A DNA stretch of 64,000 nucleotides. It comes from Streptomyces rugosispiralis (GTDB lineage Bacteria > Actinomycetota > Actinomycetes > Streptomycetales > Streptomycetaceae). The stretch spans positions 62,001-126,000 of the forward strand of contig NZ_JANIAA010000010.1 of assembly GCF_024505145.1 (NCBI RefSeq). The letters run 5' to 3'. Below, in pieces: positions 41,835 through 50,625 of this stretch. A model generated the notes under the pieces. The model searched no databases. It was not told the origin of the DNA and saw only the letters and a list, made by a program, of their open reading frames with translations. The translations under genes and the position numbers were made by a program. Position 1 is the first letter of the stretch. The number at the start of each line of letters is the position of its first letter.

Positions 41835-44800
41835 TTGGACTCGCACGACGCTTCGCTCTCCACCAGCTCCCCCGACTTCGCCGACTCGAACGGCACTTCG
41901 GGATCGACCAACTCCCCTGATTCGGCCGGCTCTTCCGGCTCCCCCGCCCCGGCGGATCTCTTCGCCCTGTCGCGGCGGCGCTTTCTGCAGGCCGCCGCCG
42001 TGGGCACCGCCGCCGCCACCGCGGCCACCCTGCCCTTCGAGGCGGCCGCCGCCGCGCCGGCCCGGGCGGGTGCGCTCTCCTTCACCGCGGCCACCAACGG
42101 CGCGGCGACCCTCTCCCCGTCCGGCGACCGTCTGATCGCCGAGGTCCAGAACGTCCTGTGGTCGGTCGCCCGTAAGGGCGGCGAGGCCGTCGCGCTCACA
42201 CCTGCCGATCTGGAGCCCACCCGGCCGGTGTACTCCCCCGATGGAAAGCAGCTGGCCGTCTGCGCCTACCGGGGCGGCGGATTCCATATCTGGACGCTGC
42301 GACCCGACGGCTCCGGTCTGCGGCAGCGAACGGACGGCCCGTGGGACGACCGCGGTCCGGCCTGGTCGCCCGACGGCACCCGGATCGCCTTCGCCTCCGA
42401 GCGCGGCGGCGACCCCGTGGCGGGCAGCCCGTACCGGATCTGGGTGCTGGAGGTGGCCAGTGGTGAGCTCACCCGGCTCACCGGGGTGGACGGCCAGGAC
42501 GGGCCGCTCCAGGACGGCGCCTGGGAGGACTTCGACCCCACCTGGTCCGCGGACGGCGAGCGGGTGCTGTTCGTGCGCGGAGCGCTCGCCGGGACGGCGC
42601 TGAGCGCCCGTACGGTCGCCTCCGTACGGGCCGACGGCACCGGCCCCGTCACGGCCGAGCACACCGATCCCACCGCCGACGCCCAGGTGATGGCGCCGGC
42701 CGTGTCGGCGGGTGGCCATCTCGCCTATCTGCGCACCACGGCCGCTCCCGCCCCCGCCTGCAGGCTGGTCGTGGACGGGGAGCCGGCGGCGATCACGGGC
42801 GATGTGCAGCCCGTGCCGCCCCGTTGGGTGTCGCGGGACGAGCTGCTGCTCACCGTGGACGGGCGGTTCCGGGTGTTCCGGGTGTCCTCGGCGACGCGGT
42901 CCGGCGGCGGGGGAGACACCGCCGGTGAGAGCACCACCGGTGAGAGCACCGCCGGGGCCGGGCGCGCCGGTGACGATGACGACCGTAAGGCGCTCGCGTA
43001 CGAGGAGATCCCCTTCTCCGCCACCCTGCCCGTCGACCGGCCCCGGTATCGCGTCAAGCGGTACGACTTCGACGGTGGCGGGGCGCGGCCGGTGCGCGGG
43101 CTGCATCTGCCCGCGCTCTCTCCCGACGGCCGTAAGGTGGCCTTCGCCGCCCTCAACTCCCTCTGGGTCGCCGATGTCTCCGGCGGCCGGGCCCCGCGCC
43201 GGGTCGTACGGGCGGCCCCCACCCGGTATCTGCTGGCTCCCACCTGGACGCCCGACGGACGCGCCCTGGTGTACGCCGACGACCGCGACGGGCTGCTGGC
43301 CGTGCGCCGCCGGGACCTGGCCTCGGGCGAGGAGACCGTGCTGGCGTCGGGCGGCCGGGTGCATCCGGCGCTCTCCCCCGGCGGGGGGCATCTCGCCAGT
43401 GTCGACATGTCGGGAAACCTGGTCCTGCGCGATCTCGACGCCGGTACGGAACGGGTGCTCGCCGCGCCGATGGGTGCCGGAGGGCTGCCGGGCCGGCCGA
43501 GCTGGTCGCCCGACGGACGCCATGTCGCCCTGTGCGATCGCAATCGCCTGAACCAGCGGTTCCGCGAGGGCTACAACCTGATCCGGGTGATCGACATCGG
43601 CACGGGTGCGGCCAGACTGCACGCCGTCGCACCGCACACCTCCCTCTCCGACCGCTATGACTCCGGACCGGTCTGGTCCCCCGATGGCCGCCATATGGCG
43701 CTCATCGTCGAGTCCGCCCTGTGGCTGCTGCCGGTAAGGGCGGATGGCACCCCCGACGGCGCGCCGCGCCGGCTGACCGACGAGGCCGCCGACCACCCCT
43801 CCTGGTCCGGGGACTCCCGCAGCGTCCTGTATCTGTCGGCGGGCCGGCTGCGGCTGCTGGACGTCAAGAGCGGCACCGCCCGCACGGTCCGTATCCCGCT
43901 GGACCACCGGCGGCCGCGCCCCGCGGACACCGTCGTCCACGCCGGGCGGTTCTGGGACGGCACCGGCGGCGACGGCGGCGGTGCCGGTCGTGACGGCCGT
44001 AAGGGCGGCACGGTTCGCGAGGACGTGGACATCGTGGTGCGCGGCGGACGCATCGCCGCCGTGGAGGCACACCGGGCCGGGCGGCCCGCGAAGCGGCGCG
44101 TCGACGCCTCCGGCCGCACCGTGATCCCCGGGTTGTGGGACGCCCATACCCACCCCTGGCAGTACACCTATGGCGGCCGTCAGACCGCGCTGCAGCTCGC
44201 GTACGGCATCACCACCGCGGTCTCCCTCGGCGGGTTCGCCTATGAGCAGGCGCGCCTCCGGGAGGCCGTCGCGGCGGGCGCCCTGGCCGGGCCGCGGCTG
44301 CTGGCCACCGGTGAGCTGCTGGACGGGCCGCGCGTCGCGTACAGCATGGGCCGGGCGCATCGCACCCGCGACGGTCTGCGGCGCTCCCTGGCGCGCGGTG
44401 CCGCCCTCGACTGGGACTTCGTCAAGACGTATGTGCGGGCGCCGGGTTGGATCATGGAGGAGGCGGCCCGGTTCGCGCATGAGCGGCTCGGTGTGCGCAC
44501 CGGCAGCCATCTGTGCTCACCCGGCATACAGCTCGGGCAGGACCTGACGACGCATCTGCAGGCCACCCAGCGGCTGGAGTACGGCCACGCCACGACGGCG
44601 ACCGGGCACTCCCAGCAGGACCTGACGGAGATCTACACCGCGACCTCCGACTTCCGGCTCATCGCCACCCCGTTCACGGCCTCACCCCTGGTCGGGGCGG
44701 ACCCCTCGCTGGCGAAGGACGAGCGGGTCACCCGGCTGATGCCGCCGTGGGACACCGCGCTCGTGCGGCAACTCGCCGGGGCGCCCCCGACCTCGGACCA

Positions 44801-45260
44801 ACTGGCCACGCTGCGCACGGAGATCGGGGTGTACCAGCGGATCCTCGCCGGGGGCGGGGTGGTGGCCCTGGGGACGGACCAGCCGCTGGTGCCGGTTGGC
44901 CTCCATCTGCACATGGCGCTGCGCGCCCTGCACCGGTTCGGGCTGTCGCCGGAGGAGGCGCTGCGCACGGCGACCGTCCTCCCGGCGCGGGCCTTCGGCG
45001 CCGACCGCGACCTGGGCACCCTGGAGGTCGGCAAGCTGGCGGACCTGACGGTCGTGGACGGCGATCCCTTCACGGACTTCGACACGCTGGTACGGACGGT
45101 GTCGGTGCTGCGGGGCGGGATGCCGTACGAACAGCGCGAGCTGGTCGAGTCCTTCCCGGTGCCCGGTGCCGCGGCGGCACCGCACGGGAAGTCGGCGGAC
45201 GAGTGGCTGGAGGTGGGGCGGCTGCTGCGGCGCGACTCCTGCTGCTCGATGGACGGCTGA
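41835..45260 (+). CDS. Secreted TolB-like propeller protein fused to an amidohydrolase
   Basis: A TTG at 41835 after AGGAGG starts 1141 residues. A Ser/Asp-rich leader of ~44 residues precedes a Tat-type signal ('LSRRRFLQAAAVGTAAATAA'). Residues ~80-690 contain many 'WSPDGxxI/VAF' units ('AWSPDGTRIAFASERGGD', 'VWSPDGRHMALIVESALW'), a TolB/DPP-like propeller. Residues ~700-1120 form an amidohydrolase with 'VIPGLWDAHTHPW' (HxH metal ligands), 'GSHLCSP', 'EYGHATT' and 'VALGTDQPLVPVG' (Asp ligand). It probably hydrolyses an amide or peptide outside the cell. Similar propeller-amidohydrolases are known in actinobacteria; the substrate is unknown. A perfect terminator follows. Confidence 0.85.
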   Translation: MDSHDASLSTSSPDFADSNGTSGSTNSPDSAGSSGSPAPADLFALSRRRFLQAAAVGTAAATAATLPFEAAAAAPARAGALSFTAATNGAATLSPSGDRLIAEVQNVLWSVARKGGEAVALTPADLEPTRPVYSPDGKQLAVCAYRGGGFHIWTLRPDGSGLRQRTDGPWDDRGPAWSPDGTRIAFASERGGDPVAGSPYRIWVLEVASGELTRLTGVDGQDGPLQDGAWEDFDPTWSADGERVLFVRGALAGTALSARTVASVRADGTGPVTAEHTDPTADAQVMAPAVSAGGHLAYLRTTAAPAPACRLVVDGEPAAITGDVQPVPPRWVSRDELLLTVDGRFRVFRVSSATRSGGGGDTAGESTTGESTAGAGRAGDDDDRKALAYEEIPFSATLPVDRPRYRVKRYDFDGGGARPVRGLHLPALSPDGRKVAFAALNSLWVADVSGGRAPRRVVRAAPTRYLLAPTWTPDGRALVYADDRDGLLAVRRRDLASGEETVLASGGRVHPALSPGGGHLASVDMSGNLVLRDLDAGTERVLAAPMGAGGLPGRPSWSPDGRHVALCDRNRLNQRFREGYNLIRVIDIGTGAARLHAVAPHTSLSDRYDSGPVWSPDGRHMALIVESALWLLPVRADGTPDGAPRRLTDEAADHPSWSGDSRSVLYLSAGRLRLLDVKSGTARTVRIPLDHRRPRPADTVVHAGRFWDGTGGDGGGAGRDGRKGGTVREDVDIVVRGGRIAAVEAHRAGRPAKRRVDASGRTVIPGLWDAHTHPWQYTYGGRQTALQLAYGITTAVSLGGFAYEQARLREAVAAGALAGPRLLATGELLDGPRVAYSMGRAHRTRDGLRRSLARGAALDWDFVKTYVRAPGWIMEEAARFAHERLGVRTGSHLCSPGIQLGQDLTTHLQATQRLEYGHATTATGHSQQDLTEIYTATSDFRLIATPFTASPLVGADPSLAKDERVTRLMPPWDTALVRQLAGAPPTSDQLATLRTEIGVYQRILAGGGVVALGTDQPLVPVGLHLHMALRALHRFGLSPEEALRTATVLPARAFGADRDLGTLEVGKLADLTVVDGDPFTDFDTLVRTVSVLRGGMPYEQRELVESFPVPGAAAAPHGKSADEWLEVGRLLRRDSCCSMDG

Positions 45261-45269
45261 GGGTGACGC

Positions 45270-45305
45270 GGGGTGGGGCGGGGGCTTCGGCCCCCGCCCC
45301 ACCCC
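45270..45305. terminator. Strong bidirectional terminator hairpin
   Basis: A perfect 16-bp stem (45270-45285 with 45290-45305) around TTCG, between convergent stops at 45260 and 45333. Confidence 0.85.
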
Positions 45306-45332
45306 GTCGAGGCCATCAGGTGTGCGGAAAGG

Positions 45333-47000
45333 TCAACGGGGGACGTCAATCCTGGCCAGGGCTCCCGTCTCCAGTGCGCACCACAGCGCGCCGTCGTGCG
45401 CGGCGATGCCGTGCGGTTCGCAGTCGGCCCGGGGCAGGTCGTACGCCGTGATCCGGCCGTCCGTGGTGATGCGCCCGACCCCGCCGCGGCCCCATTCGGT
45501 GAACCACAGCGCCCCGTCCGGACCGCTGGTGATGGCGTGCGGCCTGGCCTGGCGGTCGGGCAGCGGGTACTCGGTGACGGCCCCGTCCACCGTGACGCGG
45601 CCGATCTGGCCCGCGCCGATCTCGGTGAACCACAGGGCGCCGTCCGGCCCTTGGGCGAGGCCCACCGGGGCGGCGGCCTCGGTGGGCAGGGGGTGGGCGG
45701 TCGTATGGCCGTCCATGGTGATCCGGCCGATGGCGTTGCCCTGGTTGAGGGTGAACCACATCGCGCCGTCGGGCCCCGCCGCGATGGCGGACGGGAAGGC
45801 TCCGGGCGCGGGGTACTCGGTGATGTCGCCGTCCTCGGTGATCCGCCCGATGCGGTCGGCGGCCGACAGCGTGAACCATATGGCCCCGTCCGGGCCCGCG
45901 GCGACCCCGTACGGGCCGCCGTCGGCGGTCGGCGGGGCGAAGGAGGAGGTCGTGCCGTCCACCGCGATCCGGCCGATGCGGTGGGTGCCGTACTCGCTGA
46001 ACCACAGGGCGCCATCCGGCCCTTGGGCGATCACCGTCGGCTTGGCTCCCACGGAGTGGACGGCGATCCGGCCGTCGGCGTCCCTGCGGCCGATCGCGCC
46101 CTGGTGGACCAATGTGAACCACAGGGCGCCGTCGGGGCCCTCGGTGAGCGCGTAGGGGCCCGCGTCCGGGCCGCTGACGGTGAAGACGCGGACCGGGTCG
46201 GCGAGCCACCGGCCGATCCGGTCCAGCAGCACCTCGCCCGGTTCGGACAGGTGGAAGGCGTGCGGCATGCCCTCGTACTCCTCCAGGCGCACGCTCACCC
46301 CGGCGGCGGCCGCCGCCTCGGCGAAGCGGCGGGCGTCGTCCAGGAGCACCTCGTCCGTGCCGACGGCGATCAGCAGCGGCGGCAGCCCGCGCGGATCCCC
46401 GTACAGCGGCGACTGCGGGGCCCGGTCGGCGGGCGCGCCGGCCAGGTACTGGGCGCTGATGGAGGCGAGGGCGGCCCGGCTCAGTACGTCCTTACCGTCG
46501 TTGGCGGCGATCGACGCACCCGTAAGGGCGAAGTCGGTGACGGGTGAGACCGCGATCGCGGCGCCGGGCCGCGGACCGCCGGTCCGCTCGATCTCCAGCA
46601 GGGCGGAGAGCACCAGCGTGGCACCGGCCGACTCGCCGGCGAGAACGACCTCGGCGGCCGGGACGCCCTCGTCCAGCACGCCGTGCCAGGCGGCCAGCAC
46701 GTCCTCGAGCGCCGCGGGATAGGGGTGTTCGGGCGCCGGACGGTAGTCCACCCGCAGGGCGGGGCGGCCGGTCGCCTCGGACAGGCGATAGGCCATCACC
46801 CGCTCGGCCTCGGGCATGGTGTGGGCGAACCCGCCGCCGTGTACGTAGATCACCGCGCCGCCGTGGGCGCCGGGCGCGCGGACCCAGTCGCCGCGCACCT
46901 CGGCGTCCTCCGGCAGCGGGGCGGCGATCAGCGCGTCGGGCCGGTCGCGGACCGCTCGGGCCGCCTCGGGCGCCATGGGTACGGCGATGACGTTCAGCAA
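45333..47000 (-). CDS. Esterase (HSL-type alpha/beta hydrolase) fused to a virginiamycin B lyase-like propeller
   Basis: 555 residues. Residues 1-~265 form a hormone-sensitive-lipase-type esterase: 'VIYVHGGGFAHT' (oxyanion hole), 'VVLAGESAGATLVLS' (Ser), 'VGTDEVLLDDARRF' (Asp), 'EGMPHAFHLSEP' (His). Residues ~270-555 form a seven-unit propeller of Vgb type, with repeats such as 'GPDGALWFTEIGAGQIGRVT' and 'GPDGALWFTEWGRGGVGRIT'. Vgb lyases open the ring of type B streptogramins. Whether the catalytic His/Glu set is complete cannot be decided by eye; 'RPHAITSGPDGALWFTEWG' has a plausible His and Glu. Together the halves could detoxify a cyclic ester antibiotic. No signal peptide. Confidence 0.82.
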   Translation of the reverse strand: MLNVIAVPMAPEAARAVRDRPDALIAAPLPEDAEVRGDWVRAPGAHGGAVIYVHGGGFAHTMPEAERVMAYRLSEATGRPALRVDYRPAPEHPYPAALEDVLAAWHGVLDEGVPAAEVVLAGESAGATLVLSALLEIERTGGPRPGAAIAVSPVTDFALTGASIAANDGKDVLSRAALASISAQYLAGAPADRAPQSPLYGDPRGLPPLLIAVGTDEVLLDDARRFAEAAAAAGVSVRLEEYEGMPHAFHLSEPGEVLLDRIGRWLADPVRVFTVSGPDAGPYALTEGPDGALWFTLVHQGAIGRRDADGRIAVHSVGAKPTVIAQGPDGALWFSEYGTHRIGRIAVDGTTSSFAPPTADGGPYGVAAGPDGAIWFTLSAADRIGRITEDGDITEYPAPGAFPSAIAAGPDGAMWFTLNQGNAIGRITMDGHTTAHPLPTEAAAPVGLAQGPDGALWFTEIGAGQIGRVTVDGAVTEYPLPDRQARPHAITSGPDGALWFTEWGRGGVGRITTDGRITAYDLPRADCEPHGIAAHDGALWCALETGALARIDVPR

Positions 47001-47151
47001 CGGTCCTCCGTCGTGGGTGGTCGAGACTCGCGGGGCGGCGGGCTCATCTCCCTCGCGAAGATCCCTCGCGAAGAACCCCCGCGAAGAACCCCCGCGGAGA
47101 AAAGTTATGACGGGGACAAGTTAGCTCGGGGCACACCGACCCGCCCGGCCC

Positions 47152-47883
47152 TCATACAGTCAGCGCGGCCGTAAGGACGGCGGGCGCCTCCGCGAGCGAG
47201 GGGCCGTACCAGGTGAGGTGACGGCCGCTGACCAGGGCCGCCGGGAGGCCGGGGAACGCCTCGGGGCCGTCATCGGCCGTGAAGCGGTACGGCTCGTCGG
47301 GCAGCACCACCAGATCCGCCTCCCGCGCCGTCAACTCCTGGATCGGGATCCGGGGATAGCGCTCGGGATGGGCGCTGTAGAGGTGCCGTACGCCCAGCCG
47401 GGCCAGGATGTCACCGGCGAAGGTGTCCCGGCCCAGCACCATCCACGGACGCCGCCACACCGGTACGACGGCGTGCCGCACCGGGCCCCCGGCCCGCACG
47501 TCCGCCCAGGCGGCCTCGGCCTCGTCCAGCCAGCCGGGCCGGGCCAGTCCGCAGCCGCGCACCAGGACCCGGTCCAGCTCGGTGAACGCCTGCTCCAGGG
47601 TGCGCACTTCGGTCACCAGGACCTCGAGACCGGCGGCGCGCAGCGCGGCGAGGTCGGAGGGGCGGTTCTCCTCCTCGTTGGCGATCACGAGATCCGGGGC
47701 GAGGGCGGCGATCCGGGCGGTGTCGGGGTTCTTGGTGCCGCCGATCCGCTCCGCGGTGAGGCCCGGCGGATGGATGCACCAGTCGGTCGCCCCGGCGAGC
47801 AGCTCCGGCGCGGTGGCGGCGACGGCCTCGGTGAGCGAGGGCACGAGGGACACCACGCGCCGTACGGGGGTGCGAGGGCTCAT
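47152..47883 (-). CDS. Helical-backbone metal receptor protein (BtuF/cobalamin-binding-like), without signal peptide
   Basis: The ATG at 47883 has GGAG two bases upstream; 243 residues. 'RVVSLVPSLTEAVAAT', 'GATDWCIHPPGLTAERIGGT', 'NPDTARIAALAPDLVIANEE' and 'DLVVLPDEPYRFTADDGPEA' are typical of the periplasmic-binding fold with a helical backbone that binds cobalamin or ferric chelates. There is no export signal or lipobox, so it is a cytoplasmic member of the family; such proteins are widespread in actinobacteria with unclear role. No transporter genes adjoin. Confidence 0.8.
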   Translation of the reverse strand: MSPRTPVRRVVSLVPSLTEAVAATAPELLAGATDWCIHPPGLTAERIGGTKNPDTARIAALAPDLVIANEEENRPSDLAALRAAGLEVLVTEVRTLEQAFTELDRVLVRGCGLARPGWLDEAEAAWADVRAGGPVRHAVVPVWRRPWMVLGRDTFAGDILARLGVRHLYSAHPERYPRIPIQELTAREADLVVLPDEPYRFTADDGPEAFPGLPAALVSGRHLTWYGPSLAEAPAVLTAALTV

Positions 47884-47940
47884 CGCTCCACCGTACGGCG
47901 CGACGCCCCGCGCCACAGCCCGAAACGGCACCCACCGCTG

Positions 47941-47986
47941 ACAACACCCGCGGCCCGGAGCATGTGCTCCGGGCCGCGGGTGTTGT
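47941..47986. terminator. Very strong terminator hairpin of the glycine betaine transporter operon
   Basis: Two 22-base arms (47941-47962 and 47965-47986) are perfectly complementary. The hairpin lies 18 bases past the stop of the transporter gene at 48004. Confidence 0.85.
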
Positions 47987-48003
47987 GCGGTGCGGACCGT
48001 GGG

Positions 48004-50625
48004 TCAGGAAGCCACCGGCGCCATCTTGTCGACGATGCCGGGGTGGGCGTCAATCCACTTCTGGACGCCCTTCTCCTCATTGCCCTTACCGGCGTCCTGG
48101 ATGGCCTGCTCCAGGGTCGCCAGCTCCTTCTCGGTCATGTGCCACTTCTTCAGCCACCCGTTGAACTCGGGGAACTTCTTCGGGAAGGACTTGTTGGCGA
48201 GGGTGTGGAGCTGGTTGCCGGCCCCGAACGCCTGCTTCGGGTCGGCGAGCTTGGTCAGCTTGTACTTGCTGTAGGCCCAGTGCGGGGTCCACAGGACCAC
48301 GGCCACCGGCTCCTTCTTGGCGTACGACCGCTCCAGCTCGGCCAGCATCGCCGGCGAGGAGCCGTCACTGACCTTGTACTCCTTGTCCAGGCCGTACTCC
48401 TTGAGCACCTTGCCCTTCAGGAGCTTCATCTCGCCGGTCCCGGGCTCGATCCCGACGATCTTGCCGCCGAAGGTACTGGACTTCCCCTTGAGGTCGGCGA
48501 GCGACTTCACGTCCTTGACGTAGGACGGCACCGCGAGCTCCAGGGAGGTCTTGTCGTACCACGACCCGACATCGACCAGGTTCTTCTTGTATTTGTCCCA
48601 GTACTGCTTCTGGGCGACCGGTAGCCAGCCGTCGAACTCGACGTCGACCTGTCCGGTGCTCATCCCGGTGAACATCGAGCCGACGTCGTACTGCTTGATC
48701 TCCGGCTTGTAGCCACGCCGTTCGAGGACGTTCTTCCACAGGTAGGTGGTGGCGATGTCCTCGTCCCACGGGAAGTAGCCGATCATCGGCGCGGCGCCCG
48801 CGTCCTTGCCCTTCTGGTCGGCGCCGCCGGGCACCGGGGCGAGCTTGTTGGCCATGCCCGGGTTCTGCTTCAGCCAGGCGCGCACGCCCTGCTGCTCCTT
48901 GCCCTTACCGGCGTCCTGGATGGCCGACTCCAGGCTGGTGAGCTGCTTCTCGTCCAGCTTGAAGTTCTTGATCCACTTGGCCACCTGCGGGTTCTCCTTG
49001 GAGAAGCCCTTGCGCGCGAGCGAGTCGATGTGGTCGCCCTTGCCGAAGGCGCCCTTGGGGTCCTTCAGCTTGGTGAGCTTGTACTTGTCGTACGCCCAGT
49101 GCGGGGACCACAGGGTGACCGCGATCGGCTCCTTCTTGGAGTAGGAGCGGTCCAGCTGCGAGAGCATGGCCGCGGTCGAGCCCTTGACCAGGCTGAAGTT
49201 CTTGTTCAGCCCATAGCCCGGCATGACCTTGTCCTGCATCAGCTTCATCTCACCGGCACCGGGCTCGATGCCGACGATCTTCTTCTTGAAGGTGCTGGAC
49301 TGCTTCTCGAGGTCCTCCAGGGTGTTGACGCCCTTGACGTACGAGGGGACCGCGACCTCCAGGGAGGTGGGGCCGTACCAGGAGCCGAGGTTCTCCAGCT
49401 TGCTCTTGTACTTCGACCAGTACGAGGCGTGGGTGGTGGGCAGCCAGGAGTCCGTCTCGAAGTCGATGTTGCCCGCCGCCATACCGGTGTACAGCGCGCC
49501 GACGTCGTACGACTGCACCTTGGGCTTGAAGCCGCGCTGCTCCAGGAGCTCCTTCCACAGGAAGGTGGAGGCGACGCCCTCGTCCCAGTTGATGTAGCCG
49601 ATGTTGACCGACTGGCCCTTGCCGACGTTGGCGGAGACCTTGGGGCCCTCGTCGTCGCCGCCGAACATGCTCATACCACCGGCGACCAGCGCCAGGACGA
49701 CCACGCCGACCATGGCGACGGAGGTCGCGGGGCGCCAGCGCAGCACCTTCAGGCCGCTGAGCGCCTTGGCCTTCTCCTTGGCCAGCGCGCGGCGGGCCAG
49801 CGGGGAGACGCGCTGATTGAGCGCGCTGGTCATCCGGTCCAGGTACATGGCCAGGATGACCACCGCGATACCGCCCTCGAAGCCCATGGCCACGTCGACG
49901 GAGCTGATCGCCTGGAAGACGGTGGAGCCCAGGCCCTCGGCGCCGACCATACCGGCGATGACGACCATGGACAGCGCCAGCATGATGACCTGGTTGACGC
50001 CCGCCATGATGGTGGGCAGGGCCAGCGGGAGCTGGACGCGCAGCAGGGTGCGGCGCGGATGGGTGCCGAAGGCGTCGGCCGCCTCGACCAGCTCCGCGTC
50101 CACCTGCCGGATGCCCAGTTCCGTCATGCGGACGCCCGGGGGCATCGAGAAGATGACGGTGGCGACGACACCGGGGACCACCCCGAGGCCGAAGAAGAAG
50201 ATGCCGGGGATCAGGTAGACGAAGGCGGGCATCGTCTGCATGAAGTCCAGCACCGGACGGATCAAGGCGCTCACCGCGCGGTTGCGCGAGGCCCAGATGC
50301 CGAGCGGCACCGCGAACACGACGGTGATCACACCGGCGACCAGCACCAGTGCGAGGGTGTTCATCGCCTCGCCCCACAACTCGATCGAGTCGATGAGGGC
50401 GAATCCAAGGAAGGCGAGCACGGCGGGCAGCAGCCCGCGCAGCCACCAGGCGAGCAGCGCCAGGATGCCCGCGAGCAGCAGCGGCTCGGGGCCGCTGAGC
50501 ACCGTGTTCAACCCGTCGTACATGCCCTGGACGACGCTGGAGATGAAGTCGAAGAGCCAGCTCAGATTGTCTCGGAGCCAGTTGACGCCGGAGTTGATCC
50601 AGTCGCCGAGCTGAAGCCTAGGCAC
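48004..50625 (-). CDS. opuAB: Glycine betaine/proline ABC transporter: permease fused to two tandem substrate-binding domains
   Basis: 873 residues. ~1-330 form a ProW/OpuAB permease ('VFAVPLGIWASRNRAVSALI', 'DAFGTHPRRTLLRVQLPLAL' EAA-type loop, 'GLGSTVFQAIS'). After one more helix ('VAMVGVVVLALVAGGMSMFG') come two OpuAC-type binding domains: ~345-600 ('NIGYINWDEGVASTFLWKEL') and ~615-873 ('MIGYFPWDEDIATTYLWKNV'). Each has the tryptophan-containing motifs that box the quaternary ammonium ('WSPHWAYDKYKLTKL', 'WTPHWAYSKYKLTKL'). OpuA-type transporters import osmoprotectants under salt stress; most carry one binding domain per permease, here two. The gene starts eight bases before the ATPase stop. 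Confidence 0.9.
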   Translation of the reverse strand: MPRLQLGDWINSGVNWLRDNLSWLFDFISSVVQGMYDGLNTVLSGPEPLLLAGILALLAWWLRGLLPAVLAFLGFALIDSIELWGEAMNTLALVLVAGVITVVFAVPLGIWASRNRAVSALIRPVLDFMQTMPAFVYLIPGIFFFGLGVVPGVVATVIFSMPPGVRMTELGIRQVDAELVEAADAFGTHPRRTLLRVQLPLALPTIMAGVNQVIMLALSMVVIAGMVGAEGLGSTVFQAISSVDVAMGFEGGIAVVILAMYLDRMTSALNQRVSPLARRALAKEKAKALSGLKVLRWRPATSVAMVGVVVLALVAGGMSMFGGDDEGPKVSANVGKGQSVNIGYINWDEGVASTFLWKELLEQRGFKPKVQSYDVGALYTGMAAGNIDFETDSWLPTTHASYWSKYKSKLENLGSWYGPTSLEVAVPSYVKGVNTLEDLEKQSSTFKKKIVGIEPGAGEMKLMQDKVMPGYGLNKNFSLVKGSTAAMLSQLDRSYSKKEPIAVTLWSPHWAYDKYKLTKLKDPKGAFGKGDHIDSLARKGFSKENPQVAKWIKNFKLDEKQLTSLESAIQDAGKGKEQQGVRAWLKQNPGMANKLAPVPGGADQKGKDAGAAPMIGYFPWDEDIATTYLWKNVLERRGYKPEIKQYDVGSMFTGMSTGQVDVEFDGWLPVAQKQYWDKYKKNLVDVGSWYDKTSLELAVPSYVKDVKSLADLKGKSSTFGGKIVGIEPGTGEMKLLKGKVLKEYGLDKEYKVSDGSSPAMLAELERSYAKKEPVAVVLWTPHWAYSKYKLTKLADPKQAFGAGNQLHTLANKSFPKKFPEFNGWLKKWHMTEKELATLEQAIQDAGKGNEEKGVQKWIDAHPGIVDKMAPVAS

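Noticed and set aside
41772..44510. Long minus-strand open frame antisense to the propeller-amidohydrolase gene
   Set aside because: Residues are typical of a reversed high-GC gene (Gly/Arg/Val-rich, no motif), while the plus strand has a signal peptide and clear domains.
47152..47883. Cobalamin or iron importer component
   Set aside because: No signal peptide or lipobox and no permease or ATPase gene nearby, so a transport role is not supported.
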